Source: Fratercula arctica (Eukaryota > Chordata > Aves > Charadriiformes > Alcidae). Taken from it: DNA of 64,000 nt. Made by a program: the position numbers and the translations under genes. Shown one piece after another: positions 14,030 through 64,000 of this stretch (the first letter of the stretch is position 1; every line of letters begins with the position of its first letter). Location of the stretch: positions 4,082,927 through 4,146,926 of the forward strand of contig CANTUZ010000004.1 in NCBI GenBank assembly GCA_947846985.1, read 5' to 3'. Under the pieces are notes generated by a model. It saw only the letters and a program-made list of their open reading frames with translations. It was not told the origin of the DNA and did not search any database.

Positions 14030-17000
14030 TACACCTTGGATTTTGGCTCCCCAGTTCTGTTTTCTGGGAGCAAAACTATGTATATTTATCCCAGTTTCAT
14101 TCTTCCCTTGCGTAAAGAAATACTCATCGCGAGTCTAAAAAAGTGAAAGGCTGTTCTGGAAATCTGCTGTTAAACCTTTGCAAGATATTTAGAGGTAAAA
14201 AGAAAGAAAAAAAGTTGAACACCGTGCTAAATTTGGCTAAACTCTAGCTAATGTCTTGGCAAAGCTTTCCCACCTCCCCTTTTTCTTTTAATAGTAGCAT
14301 TTTATGATTAATCGTGAGTTTGTTTTGGACTGTTTTTCACGGTGAAAGCAGCTTTGTTAGCCGAGATGGAAGAAGCAGCAGCACTTGACCCTTTTCTGAG
14401 AGCTGGCGGCCCGGGAGAGGAGGGCAGATCTGCTGGACTTTGAGTAAAACAGAAAAATTGGGTGTGGGGATAAGAAAAAAAAAAAAAAAATCTTCAGACA
14501 AGTGAAAGAACTGCTGTGTCCAAACCAGTGTTGTCTTACGGAGAGGTGTTTGGTATTTTTGCCCAATGCAGGATGGCTCCGTGGACAAGAAAATCACAGT
14601 TTCACAACCACTGAGCCAGATTCATGTGTTGTGCTGCTCCATTCCGGTCAAATAAAGTTACAGCGAGGAAAAATTTTGCCCGGTGCCTGAATTCAATGCC
14701 TTATGGAAAATATTAATTATGACCCATGCTACATAATGCCTGTGGGATGCTACAAAATCCATGGCATTAAATGCAGGCGAAGTTGGTAAAGTTATTGGAT
14801 CGCGTGTCTCCTAAATGCATCGTTTACAGTGTTTTTGTCCAGCCGATACTCAGTGCCCGTGAACACGTGGGTAAGAGCCCACAGATTTAAGAGTGAGATT
14901 TTATTTAGTTATTTCACAAACTCACACTAAAACATTTAGAAAGCTGTCTTCAGAAAAATAATAGCTAATGCAGCATAATAAGTAATTCCAGTACTTACGA
15001 ACAATTTTTGTCAGAGCTATATGCTAGATAGTATTCTGGTACGTTAAGTTAATTATATGATTAAAACATGGTTCTTGCATTAACCACCAACACAAAATGC
15101 TGCGAGGAGATAAAGAAAATGTGCTTTTGGCATTATATATATCGCTGCATTTTGAGTTGGCAGCTGCTTTGAGGCACAGTATCTGCCTCTGGGGTCTGTG
15201 TTATTTGTATCTAATTTATCTGGTAACTTTCAGCTGAGGCAGTTGAGAAAACTCTTTAAAATTTTCCAAGTACATGCGATTATTTTCAGTTCTAATCACC
15301 TTATTTCAGTTTTATTCCGTTCGGCTCTGTTTGGTGGAGTGGATTTTCCTGCGTTGTCTATGACTCAAGACCCTTGAGTCATCCTGGCTTCTTGGGATCA
15401 GCCAAAGGATTTTAGGGCATTACGCTTCTTACTTCTGAAGCCGTGATTTGGGATTTTTGAGATTAATGTGGCTTTTTTCTTTGATCCCTCTTTTCTCCTT
15501 CCCGTGCTGCTGGAAGTGCGGATCTGGACGTGCTGCCTCTCTGCCCCAGCTGTACCCACAGCCACAGGGCTGGGTTTTCAGGAAGCTCCTCCAAGTTTTC
15601 TGGAGGCTCTTCCAAAGCATTCCCAGCCGGTTCCCGTCGCTGCGCCGCAGGGATCCCATCGTTGCGCTTGGCTGTCATCTTTGCTCTGGTGGGAGAAGCG
15701 TTTAAACTCTGCCACCGTAATAGGATTATGTTTTTATACCCGGAATGATTCCAGCTTTTGCAATCAGATTTGGATTCCCACGGGCTTTTGATGATTTTGA
15801 GAAGCCGGCGAGTGACGGTGCGATTCATTGAGCTAATTACAGCCAGGCACACGTAGCGTATTTCACACTGGAAGGAGCAGAGCTTGCTGGAGAAAACCAG
15901 CTTTGGTTTTCCCAGGAAGTCTATAACCGGGAAAAAAACCACCCCTCTTGCAAGCTGTCAGATGGGTCAGGACCTCCAGGGCTGTCCCTTGTCCGTGGGC
16001 GATGCCGGTGGTGGACCCCAGGAGCTCCCACAGCAGTGGAAATCCCCGGTGAAAATCTGCCCAGCTGGTTTTGCTTCCAGCGGGCTGGCTGGTGTCTGAA
16101 ACCAGCTGCCTCCTCCAACACTGCTAAAACATTTAATAACATGGAGTATTTAAATGTGGCATTTGCTCCTCCGATCCAGTCCCTGTAGAAGTGCCTCTTG
16201 AGGCCGGACATCTCATTTGTCTGCCCCTCAGTTCCCTTCGTTGGGGACTCGTGCTTCCTGCTACCACCAATTTGCTCCTACTCTCACTTGCTAAAATAAC
16301 ACATTGCACTCGCCTCTTAAATTAGACACGAGCTTAACCCTCTGACAGAGTTCAGGAAGCCTGTTTGCCGCGAGGATAGGTTCGAATATGCTTTTTTATT
16401 TGGGAAGTGCCACACGTATCAGGTCTGTCAGCCGGCTCGAACGTGGCAGTTGTGGGGCTTGGTGTTCCTGAGGTGGTTTGCCAGGGCTCCAGGCTTCTTC
16501 TTCACCGTAGAGAAAATCCTCTCCCCGAGAAGCCCCTTCTGTTTCAGGAGGTGTCAGTCATTTCCTGTTCATCATGGTTTTCACAAACTTGTTGCTGGCG
16601 TTACGGTCTTCTCTTCATTAACACATCTCTAACTATGGTGAGGATTATTCGCAACGCAGCAAAGTCCAAACTGGATCTCCTGGCTCTCCTGCCAGCTGGG
16701 AGAAGAACATTGTCCTGCAGTGCTCAGCCTCTGCAGGTCGTGGGAGATACCTCCATAATCCAGACACCCGGAACCGTAGTGTTTTCCTTTGCCCTTTTAT
16801 TGCACAGAAGAAGGACGGGTATCTGCCCCAGAATTCAACTTTTGCTGGAAAACCCACAAAGCTATGAGGGAATGAATTATTAAGATTATTAATCAACAGG
16901 TGGGAAATGAAAAAGGCAGCCAAAATGAAATGGAATTATCTGTGGACAAACCGAGTCATTTTAAATTGGCTCTAAGCTTTGTAATTGAATGTGCAAGAGT

Positions 17001-20000
17001 GCAAAACTGATCCCTGGAAGAAAAACCAGAAAATGGATGTACTTAAGGTTGGGCATTTATGAAAGTAGTTTTATTGCACATTACCAAATTTTATGTCTTC
17101 ATTGTGTCGCTGTTAAGTGTCCAGAGTTCTTCTTGTTTAATGAGTAAAATAAAAAGGTGCTTAATGTGCCGGTATTAAATAGGTCCATGGGACAGGCAAG
17201 TCTGCAAAGGATATTTCTACTTTAGTACTCAGTAGTTTGTCAAACGGTGCCTTATGGAAGACAGGGAAATAGGGAGCAAAGAGTGGGCTAAACCAGGTTA
17301 AACGCTTCACTTTGTTCTCCTCAGAGCTTAATTCTCGGGTGGTCTTTCTGAAAGGAGGGCAAATACTAATTTCTCATTGACAGAGGAGCAGCGTTAATGA
17401 CTGCCATGAAAACAGCACGGACAGGCCCACGCGCAGGGGTGTCTGACTGCAGAGGGGAGGGTCGGAAATTTCACAGCGCGTGGTTTTCTGAAAACCTCTA
17501 AAAGCTCTAGTTTTCAGACCAGTCAGAGCCGTAAAGCCAGTGAGGTCCTTGCCTAAATTTTATAAACGCAGCTGAAATTTCCAAGAGGGCACACAATTAC
17601 CAGCTCTAAGGATTTCCCTTTAAAATAAGCATTTATTTTAATAATGCTTAATAATCTGGCGGGACGAGGGCTGTCCTCTGTGCCAGCTCGGTTTTGGGGC
17701 TCAAAGATTGTGCGTGGCTTTCTCTCACCGGTCGCTGTGTGATCAGTGTGTGGTTATTAGTCTGTAATTACTTGATTTTGGACACTTTCTCTCATTGCAC
17801 AACTCACCTCGTTGCCTGATTAGTGGTTGGCTCTGTTACGTGACCGTGCTAAGACTTAAGTAGAAGTACTTGGGGTTTATGAAAGTACAGAGTTATTCTG
17901 AAAAAATAATCTGCAGCAGTACAGGAACGGTGATTTAGGATCCGCACTAAAACCTTCAGCTGCCGAGCAGGCTCCTGTGGTCGTAAAAATTCTCCGTTAT
18001 ACAGATGTTTTCCACGCCAGAGCCAAAGCCCTGTTGCAAGATGTCCCCAATATAAAACACATCTGTCAAAATTTTGTATCTCGGCTTGTCCCACGTGGGA
18101 GGGGGAAAAAAGAAATTGCTTCTCGTGAAATGGGCTTTGGAAAGACCATGACAACGTGGTCTGTCTTCCAGGGCCTGTAGCTTCCTACAGTGGTCCAGGC
18201 AAGCCTGGAAATATTTCTTCTCCAGCCAGATCTTCTAACATGGAGGGAAAGAAAAGAGGTTTGGCTTCTCGGCTGTGCATCTGACCTTTGGAAAAATGAG
18301 GTTTTTGACCATTCTGATTGTCCCGGCTGCTTTGGATTGCCTCCCTGTATCTTCCTAAGCTGGCAATGTTTTATCTTTGAGGTATTGGATCATATCCTTT
18401 AAGAAGATTGAAGGGAATTAAGTCTCCAGGCTCAACGCTCTCCTCTTCCAAGCAGCTGACAAATTTTAGTGTGTTCTGTGTGGCAGTTACTGGAAGCCGC
18501 TGAAGTCTGCAGAAGATGAACTGGGACCCACAAAAATGTTCTTCCTACTTAAGATGACAATTTATAATTTAACTGCAGCTCCCAGCTTAATGCTGGCAGA
18601 TTTACGCGCAGTGCCATCCAACTCTGCCTTGCTTATCACCCCGCAGCTTCCCTGGATTGGTACTGGGCAGTGGAAAAAACAGGGAAATAATGTAGAAAAG
18701 CTAGCAACATCAAAGAAAACCTCAGCACGCTCCTAGTACGCGTGGTCTTAATTAACTAGGATATTTAGAAGTAATTAAAGCGGGTATGGTTTAGGAAATG
18801 AAAGAGGATGCTTACTTGGGAGATTTGCGTTTTTTCCTCTGTGAAAGCTAGGAGCACAAGAAATTAGTACAGGAAGACATTCCGTTGGTTTTGAAATTCA
18901 TCATTGCAATAATAGGTAAAATAGTAGACCTCGATGATGAGGAGTAGCCCCACGGAGCGAGGGTAGGTAGGAAGAAAGGGAGGGGAAGCAGGCTACAGGG
19001 GCGCACGGAAGGCGGCCTTTTAGGAGCAGAGAAAATAAATATCTAAGAGAGAAAACTTTCTCCTTAAATAAAAAATTCATGAGCCCTGTATATCCGTCTA
19101 ATAAACAAATATAAGTGAAGGCTATTTCAATACATATATTTTTCTTCCTGAATATAAAGCCCTTGCTTCAGTTCACGTTGGGTTTTGTTGCCAGGTGCAG
19201 TGCAGGAATCCCACGCAGCAGTGGATGTGGTAACTCTCAGGGGCTTGGTGGGCTTCTCATCTCCTCCCCAGCCCCGCGGAGCAGATCAGAGCCCCCCGGG
19301 GGAGCCTGCGTCTGGGAAGCTGGGGGGCATCCACCTTCGCTCTGCGGATTTAGACATCAGCGTTAAGCTGGGTACTGTACAGGGGGGTCATCACTCGGTA
19401 AGAAAGACGTGGACTGCTGAACACAGCCCGGGCACTAAATGTAGGACTTCTTAAATCAGCTTTTTTTCTTAAACCAGCACCAAGTTTGTGGTGTGCCGTT
19501 TTGGTCAGGCTGCTGGAAGGCGTGGGTTCCCTGCCTGCCAATGAACCTGAGCAATCGTGAGTTTGGCTTTGGATCTCCATCTGAACGTCTCTCCAGCACT
19601 GTGGCACGGGGGGGATTTCGTATCAATGAAATGACGGGGTTACCTAGTGATGATGTGCTGGCCAAAAGGTGATTTTGGCTATTTTTTTTTCTTTTTTAAA
19701 CCAGATTGCTTATGAAATTTTAAACACTTCACGTTGCTGAACAATTTTTCTTTGCTTGCTTGGTGTGATTACACAAAGCTCTGCAGGAAGATGTGCTGTA
19801 ACTACAATGTCATTAAATAACATTTTCTGTCGGTGGGTTTATTCTCTCCGTGAGAATATTTAATTGTCGTTGATGCCTAATGGGAACTGTGTGTCTTTGG
19901 AGGGCATGCAGATTAGCACTGAGATGATTCCCTGGCCTAGACAAACACAGCGAAACAAAAAATTATTAAAGAAAAAATCTGTAAATAAATATCTGCCTCG

Positions 20001-21866
20001 CAGTAAGTTCTGTAAAAACTCATCCTCTCGCATACCCAGCTCTTTCTTGTAGTTCAGATCGTACGATGAAGGGAAGTTAAATTCCCCACCAGGGAATGTG
20101 TCTCTCAGATAAGTTCTGCAAGACAGCAGAGCGTACACCAGAGTGAGAAAAGCAGCGAGTACAAAGTCAATCGAATGGCCTGCAATTATCTCCCGAATTA
20201 TACAGCGCATTTCTCAACCCCCATAGCATTTTCTGGAATTGGCAAGTTAGACGAAGGAATCCCACTCCACCCACCGCTGACCTTCCTCTGGCTGAAAATA
20301 ACCTCTGAAAAAAAACCAACCCCAGGATGATCCTAACTACCAGCTCGTAAAGTTAGTTGGCCCTCTGTGATGAAAAGGGATTTGTGCACTTACGTGTCAC
20401 ATTGCTATTCCCAAAGAAACAGGAGCACTGTAAAGCTAGCCCGGGTTTGGTTAGAGTTAGCCGTTTCAGGACAAATGGATCTGTAAACCCGAAGTGGCAG
20501 ACAGGGGTTTATTTAGATAGTTTAAATGTTTTTCTCCCCACCCCAGCAGCTGCAGCTGACTGAAATGCAAACATCAATTGCTTTCCCTAGGAAGTCTTTT
20601 AATTCTTCATGAATGGAAATGTGAGTGTAAATTACACGTAGAATTCATTTCTGACATTCTATAAATCACTTTCTAACCGGAATTTGGATATTTACATGCA
20701 TGAAAAAGTGGTTTTCCTCTTCTCTCCCTGACTGCGGATAGGAAAAGCCCTTTTCACAAACGGATGGGCTCGGAAGTTCATTTAGTGCTCCCAGGTTCCC
20801 AGAGGTCTGGTGGGGAACAGTCTGATTCCAGACACTAGAAGAGAAAATGCAAACCTTAATGAATTTGCTAGAAGTGGTACATTTTCGGAAGAACTCTGCT
20901 ATCCTTTTACTAAATCGGACTCAGGCAGGAAACTCCTCTGAGCCTGGAAAGATTTCTCTTTTAGGCAAAAGTTCAGTGGCGGGTTTCAGCCACGATTTCC
21001 ACATGGCTTCCTCTCCCACCCGGGGAACAGGAAGGAAATAAGTGGTCAAAAAAGGACGGGGATCTGTGAGTGACAGGAAAAAAACTGGCTTTATTATTAC
21101 TTTTTTTCAGTAATCTCTTCATTTAGATGTAGAAAGGCATTTGGGATCCAAAGCAGCAGACAGGCAAATGTCTGTGAGGGCTTTTAAGAAGTGCCTAACT
21201 GTCTGACTCCGTTGACAACAAATAATTATGATAGAAAGCCAATTGCTTTTGGGTTTCTAAGGGCCTACAAGTCACTTTGTTTTTTAAAAAAAAACAGACT
21301 TAAAGTTCTAAAATATTTGGAAAATTTTACCTACTACATCTCCCTTGTCTGAAAGCATCGAGCAGATCTGGAAAGAAGCCAAAACTGGTATTAAGATGTC
21401 TGTAATGTCACTTCTAATTTGCTTAACGATAAAAGCTCTAGCGAGGCGTAATTTGCTATTCTGTAAGGCTTGTACTAGGAATCCTTGACTCTGATAGGAT
21501 TTAACCTCATTCTGACATAGATCTGTAAAACAAATGAATATTTTAGAATAAAAAGTAAAAGCATTACGGTATTTTGGGGGGGGGGAAATAATCAGCATCT
21601 CGTAATTCTGAGCGCACGGTTTGAGCTACCTTCAAGGCAATTTGCGTCAGCTGAAATCGGGTCCTTTTAACATTCCTCCAACAGAGTGGAGGAAAAAAGC
21701 CTGGTGGGATAATGAAACAAAGAACTCGCACAGGGCTGTCGGAATATCCACACCTCTCACTGGGCGCAGGCGGGTGATACTTTTGAAAGGCAGGGCCATA
21801 AATGCGTGTTCTGCGGCTTAACAAACATCTAAGTGTCAGACTTGCCTGAATTAATGTTCCCTGCCC
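14030..21866. other. Intergenic sequence, no gene or repeat family seen
   Basis: Largely unique and free of CR1. AT-rich blocks (14700-15310, 16900-17700) alternate with GC-richer ones. No exon recognised. Confidence 0.7.
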
Positions 21867-21928
21867 GGGAGGGGGAGGAGGAGGAGGAGGTGGAGGAGGA
21901 GGAGGGGGAGGGAGGCAGAGGAGGAGGT
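21867..21928 (+). repeat. GGA-rich purine tract
   Basis: About 60 bp of nearly pure purine built on GGA and GGGGA units, with many G-runs. The apparent Glu-rich open frame it creates is an artefact of the repeat. Confidence 0.9.
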
Positions 21929-24900
21929 CGATGGCACTCCCAGCGCTGGTGCCGTAAATCCCACGGTGCGTCGAGGACGGGTGAAAGCCTCGAGGAGTCG
22001 CTGAGGCAGGAGAGGCTGAGTCAGGGCATGACTTGAAATATATGGCAGAGGTTATTCAAGAGCAGATTTTGGCTCGGAAAATGGGAAAGAGGATTTAAGG
22101 AAAGAAGAAAAGCGCTCTCTCTATAATACACCATCAGAAGTCTTTATTCTGCGGCAGTGAGAAGAACCAATAATAAGGTGTGTGCACATCAATTACTTAA
22201 AACAATTCCAGCAAATACAGACTTTGACCTCCCTCACCACCACCCCCCCCCACCCCCCCCCCCCACCAAAAAGACTTTGAGTGATCAAAAGTTATTTGGA
22301 TTCCTTTTTCTTCACCACCAAATGTTTGTTCAACTGGATTTGGTGTCATCGCGTAGGAGGGGAAATAAGAAGAAGAAATAAAAAAAAAAAAGAGCTTGGG
22401 CAAGACAGTGAAGGTTTTCCTCAGCTCTATCTTTTGTTTTGAAATACTAGAGAAATGATAAGAAGTCTTATAAAAGTTATGCAGTCACTGGAGCACTGAA
22501 CACTTCAGAATCTGTGTCGCTTGCAAATCCTTATTTATTTCCTGTAGCTTTTCTCGATAGGATAGCGATGGAGGAATCGAATCCACAGAGGGGTCCACAG
22601 CTTTGCAGTCACGCTAAAAGGATGAACTGGAAGGAAAAAGGAGAAAATAAAGCCGATGTAAGAAATGTTGTCTGAGAGGGAAATTCCTATCCCAAGACAG
22701 GACACTTAAACAGAAAAAAGTCTCCGAAGCAGCAGTTCCTGGCAGATGGACGCAGAGATGTATATGAACTAGTATGATGATGGACAGACTGACTGTTAAA
22801 GCTGAGTTTCGTGATGTGACACCGATGAGGACGAATGCACCGAGGTGATCGTATGAGATCTCAGCTCTTTGAGAAAGAGGATATCTACTGGTAAGAGCGA
22901 GATGGCTCTGCAAGCCGAGAGCTAAACTGCATGTGCAAAGAGAGCTTCTCCTGACACCAGCGGCCAACTTCATCTTGCTTAACTACAATAAAATTAGACA
23001 CTTATAGTCTCTGCTGATTTATATACCTGTGTTGTACCTGTTTTACACAGCTGTCACACGCTCATACACCTATTATAAACATCAATTTTAAAGCCATTAT
23101 AAACATAATTTGCTACTGATGGAAACTGAATGACTAGTTTGGACTTGATGTCTGACTTTAAGGTGGCCCAGCTTAGGGGAAATGAGCACCTTGCACCCAA
23201 TTTATTCTTGGCTGAGTGTTCTGGAGATGAATAATGTTCCCCCGTCTCACGGGCTCTGCCCGTCACGTGCTTTTCAGACGCGCTGTGTCGGCTCAAACTT
23301 TAACACGAATGGGAAGGAAAAGGAGGAGGGGGAAGGAAGAGGAGAAAATAGTCAGCTTCTCCTTTCGTATTCAGGGCATGTCCCCACTGCCTTATTATCA
23401 CATCAGAGAGTCTGGACCCATCAGCGCTTTCATTACGCAACATTCTCCTCCCCCAAGAATTTATAATTCTGCCATCTTAATTTGTTTTGGGGACACTCGG
23501 CAGTCTGATTCCCTATCAGGGAGAAAATCTGTGTTATTAGGAAACATCTATGAGCAGTTAATCCGTCAACTTTATTTTAGACCTTGAGAGGTCAATGCAT
23601 AATTTAGAAGGTTTTGGATTCCATGCTGATTGCTTCTCGCTCAAAGACAACCTCGATAATACAAGCTTGGTTTTCTGAGGGCCAAAGCCCTGCTTTAATC
23701 TTCAAATACGCTGCCACAGACCCTGACGCCTGTGCCTGGCCTGTAGGGTTTTCTATTTCTCATAGCCAGCGAGGAGAGGAGAGGGCCACGTGTGGTATGG
23801 GGAGACCAGAAGTGGTGCAGCCCCATGGGGGGGTGGCGGTGGGGACAGGTTGCAGCTCCTACCATGGCAAAGCACTGACCGGGATCGGGGGCACAGAGGG
23901 AAGAAATCACTGCTCAGTAATAGAAATCCAACTGGTGATGGATTCCCAGCAGTGACAGGGCTACATGATGCTTGAACCACACAGATTGTGCCTTATGAAA
24001 CCATCTCTTGGGGGCCAGCTGGGGTCTGCTGGAATTAATAGGAAGACTCCCACTGGCCTCCAGGGGCAGTAGGTCAGGTCCTCGGTGCAGCAAAGCTCCT
24101 TCAGACCTCTGCAGGAATCCGTACTTCCAGGGGAACGGGAGCAAACTGCAGGCAGTACGTAAAACTTACTGATTTACAGCCTGCGCTGCACAGAGGTATT
24201 GTGGAGATGAATCCTGTAGCTTATGAATAGCAAAAGAAGGGCCAGCATTATCTTTCCCAGCTACAGCCCCCTTGCCGAGAATAAATGTTTCATTTTTATT
24301 GCATTTGTTTTGCTGGTCTTTAAGGATTCCAACAATTACGTGGTCAGCGATATGAAAGGCATAAAAGAAATGGAGATCATTTACAGCGAGTTCACAAAGG
24401 CTCCTCTATAATACGGTGGTCCAGAGAAATTCTCTGTTGATGGGTCCTATTACAAGCGGAAGGAATGAAACTTTGAAATAGTGTTATTTCATCTTTATAT
24501 GACACATAATGAAGTCAATTCAAATGTCAGTTTTCAATGGAACACGAGATCTCTTGGAAATGTGATGCCCATTCGAACTTAAAAAATAATGATGAGGTAT
24601 AAAAATATCCAGTGTGTTTTAAGGACAGGATGCTATTACAGCGGTGAGAGTTGGAAAGACTTAATTCTTTTTTTTCTAAATGAAAAGCTAAGAACAAGAA
24701 ATAATTTTCCAGATTCAATGTATTTGTCTTACTTCCTTGAAAAACTCCTGAAATCAATTTCATGTCTATTTAGCTTTTAATCAACAAGTTATGAAGTCAT
24801 CTTTTAATTAATGCCGAGCCAATTCAAATGTGTTTAACAGCTAAGGCTGATTTAGATATTCTTAGATACTCTTCTGTGGCCAAGCCTTACTTACCCAAAA

Positions 24901-27453
24901 CTCTCCTCAGCCTAGCCATCTTTGGCATTATCACTGCTAAAAGCATGTGAATTTGCAACAAAGTATGTAACTGACTTCCCCCTTCCCCTAAAAAAGCCCC
25001 AAACCCCACATAAGGTTCCTTTTATTTGGCATTTAGTTTGCCCTGGCGTGTTTTGAAGGAGTCCCGGTCGAAATGTAACTAGAAAAATTACTTTAGGAAA
25101 ACAAAACAAAATCAGAACCTTCCCTCAGACGCTGCCAGCTCCCTCTCTCTCTTCTTCAACAACTATAGCTGTGAGCTAAAATCCCATCTCCTTTTCAGCT
25201 CACCTCATTTTAGACCTACACAGCTGAGCTCTTCCTCTGAACGTGTCCTCTATTGTCCTTTTACAGTCAATAGAGAGGAAGAGGCAAGATTAATCTCGCT
25301 CATTTAAGAAGGCTGCTTTGTGATGAGATGAATGGTGTCCTAGAAGCAACTATTTCCCTTCATCACCTATAAAATAAAGTAGATGTCTCACTTCTGTGCA
25401 ACGAGCGCCATTTCGATATTTAAAAGCAAACACTGGGCAACGCTTGTCTTTTGGGCTTTCCTGCGTGTTCGTGTACATCCTTGTGTGCGTAGGTTAGTGC
25501 AGCACTGGCGGGGCTGGGATCTCGTGGCGGGATCCTTATCCTATTCCCACTCCTGCTGTGGGTCCTCCTGCAGAAGGAGCGAGGGCTGAGGTGGAGAGCC
25601 GGAGCATAAGGGCCCACGCAGGAACTTGGTGCTGGGGGCACCTCAGCGTCTCCTGGAGGAGCCACCTCTCCCAAGGAGGGCAGTGCCGGCTCCTCGCATG
25701 GATGAGGGACCTGGACCAAGGCAGTGCTGGGACAGAGAAAGGGGCTGGAATGGTGGGGAGGGAAGAAGCAGCCAGGCTTGTTCAGATGGGCAGCGGTGGA
25801 GGGAAGCGGTGGAGGCCAGGTGGTGCCAGAGGACACTCACCAGCCAGCGAGCTCCTGCTGAGCTGGGAGCAGGATGGGTGGCACCAGGATAGCTCTGGGA
25901 AGCACTGGATTTGTCAGTCCAAAATAAGGTAGTGTCAAGAGCTTGGAGGACACTCTCATGATTTAAGAGTCTGGAAATGTTAAGATAGGTATCTACATGT
26001 ATCAACTGGCTGGAAGCCTAAATTAATTCAAGTGGTTTCGAACACCGCAGTCCATAATATGGTCTGATCTGTGCTCCCCACGGCTAACTCTCACTGCTCT
26101 GAATTCATGGCGCAACCCCAACCTCCAGTTCCGTCTCCTGAGCTAGGAGGTACGGACCAAATTCATGGGGAGGGGAAAGCACAAAGCCTCTGCAGCACCT
26201 GGAATGGCTTGTGCCTAGGGACTAAGATGGGGAAGTGTGAAAACTAAAACCTACTCCATTTTGTGCTGCATAAAGCACACGTAGCAAGGCTTTGCCAGCT
26301 TTGGTTTTCTTGAGAAGAAGTGTTGGAAGGCTAAAATGCCTAAATGCTGTTTGTTCCCTCAGCTTAAATTTCCCAGCGAGTTTCTGCCTGGTCTTGTCAA
26401 CCTTGTCCACACAAATCAGAGAAAAAAAGCACAGTTCATAATATTGTATTTTTGGTAAACAACCCTTTTGTTTACCTATGGGCACAAAAAGTAGATATTT
26501 AAGTGCACGTTTGATCTAGATATACAGGAGGTAGATATGCAGGCATAGAAACATATGCATCGTGCATGTGTATGGGATCTACAGTGGATATGCTTGTCCT
26601 TTCGACTCCATTCAAGTCTATAGAAATAATTATCCTTCAACAGACTGTAGGGTTTTTTTCCAAAACCTTAAAAAATACTTTTGGTTATTAAAGGTTTTTT
26701 TTTTCTGTAATAGCTTGCGGACTGAGCTCCTAAATGACTAACCCAGTCTCTTACTTTGAAAGCTTCAGAGCAAAAACATCACTTTCCAGATCGAAACAAA
26801 ATCGTCGATATTAGGTTATTGTCGGTACACTGCTTGCGCAGCCTGCTTAGATTTTAAAAGGTTTTGATAGTGTTTTAAGGAGTCTTCTGGCATTATGGCA
26901 TAATATTTGATAGGATTTCACATCTCGGAGCTGTGTCACAGCTGCTGTAGGAACCCAATGGATGCGGTGAAAAACCTTATCAGGGTGGCAAAGTATCCAC
27001 GTCCAAAAGACAGGCAGTGAGATCTACTAACAGCTATATCTATACTAATATCTGCTACTACAGGTGTCATAACCACTATGGATCCCAACTGCAAAGTGCT
27101 GAATATCCCCCTATAAAGTGATAGGAAAACTTGCAGGGTTGGGGGAAAAAACAGCAAAAAGAAATGTGGAAAAACCCCAGGGGACGACCAACCTCACGGT
27201 CCAGCGAGAGATGTTCCCATCCTTTGCCCGTGTCCTGACAGACTGCAATTCGTCACGTACACCGAAGTCAATCCGTCCTACACACAGTTTCTGGTTCTTC
27301 CTGGTGAACAGAGGAGCTGGGCTACGCACGAATCCCGGTCTGGATAAAGAGTAATGCCATATAGCTCCGAATTATTTCCTGGAAGCTGACAAAAGGGCTC
27401 GATGCTAATAACTGTCAGCGCGTGCATAAAAACAGTTGTTGGGTTTGGGTTTT
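21929..27453. other. Intergenic sequence 3' of NDST4, no gene seen
   Basis: Unique sequence apart from the C-rich tract at 22235. The GC-richer block at 25490-25900 has overlapping frames on both strands but no family match. Confidence 0.7.
22235..22268 (+). repeat. C-rich tract
   Basis: Runs of C9, C12 and shorter runs split by A, so the opposite strand is G-rich. Confidence 0.9.
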
Positions 27454-27459
27454 TTTATT
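27454..27459 (-). promoter_or_regulatory. Candidate polyadenylation signal AATAAA for NDST4
   Basis: First AATAAA on the minus strand after the stop codon, about 150 bp downstream of it, with T- and GT-containing sequence following. The implied 3' UTR (about 27435-27609) also includes the long A-run complementary to the T-tract at 27471-27486. A later signal could be used instead; the sequence alone cannot decide. Confidence 0.35.
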
Positions 27460-27609
27460 CTTTCGTGTGGTTTTTTTTTTTTTTTTCTTTTTTACTAGAA
27501 AGAGCGTTATTCATGAAGTCCTCTACTGATGATCACAAGTGAGGCGGAGAAGCAGGGGGTTTGACGGTGAAGGAAAATAGTCCTCAGGTGGGTCCCCCGC
27601 CCTTGGGTG

Positions 27610-64000
<36,391 letters not shown>

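Noticed and set aside
15463..15942. Minus-strand open frame of 159 codons
   Set aside because: No family resemblance, and competing frames on the other strand over the same bases.
21833..22036. Glu/Gly-rich small protein
   Set aside because: Translation of the GGA-rich repeat only.

Overview
The window is vertebrate nuclear DNA, most likely from a bird. It holds one recognisable gene, split into exons with canonical GT/AG introns. The dispersed repeats are chicken-repeat-type CR1 LINE fragments with the typical avian 3' end (a 'ttggaaggga' core and an 'attctatgatt'-like tail). No SINE or L1 of mammalian type was seen. A crocodilian or turtle source is less likely but not excluded, because CR1 occurs there too. 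There are no operons, CRISPR arrays, tRNA or rRNA genes.

The gene lies on the minus strand from about 27.45 kb to beyond the right edge. It encodes a heparan sulfate N-deacetylase/N-sulfotransferase, best matched to NDST4, with NDST3 as the close alternative. Ten coding exons can be placed base by base (63386 down to 27610). They join without a frame break into the last 465 residues of a protein usually about 872 residues long: the end of the deacetylase half and the whole C-terminal sulfotransferase domain. All sulfotransferase residues known to matter in NDST1 are present at gap-free equivalent positions: PAPS-loop Lys, catalytic Glu, Ser and His of the active site, the gating Lys and the disulfide pair. 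The 5' exons (signal anchor and most of the deacetylase) lie off the window. The introns range from 286 bp to 20.5 kb.

Downstream of the gene, 1-27.45 kb is a gene desert: I found no exon with recognisable homology. It contains two CR1 fragments, microsatellites, a G14 run, a GGA-rich tract and a C-rich tract. The 20.5-kb intron (40861-61409) carries four CR1 pieces. Two of these look like one insertion broken by a local inversion. It also has a pure (TA)23 microsatellite.

There is no convincing undescribed system. The observations most worth a second look are the split and inverted CR1, a Trp-to-Ser change at a usually conserved NDST position, a weak splice donor after the first visible exon, an unexplained sequon-rich open frame close to the penultimate exon, and a recurrent homopolymer/GGGTTTGGG motif scattered across the window.
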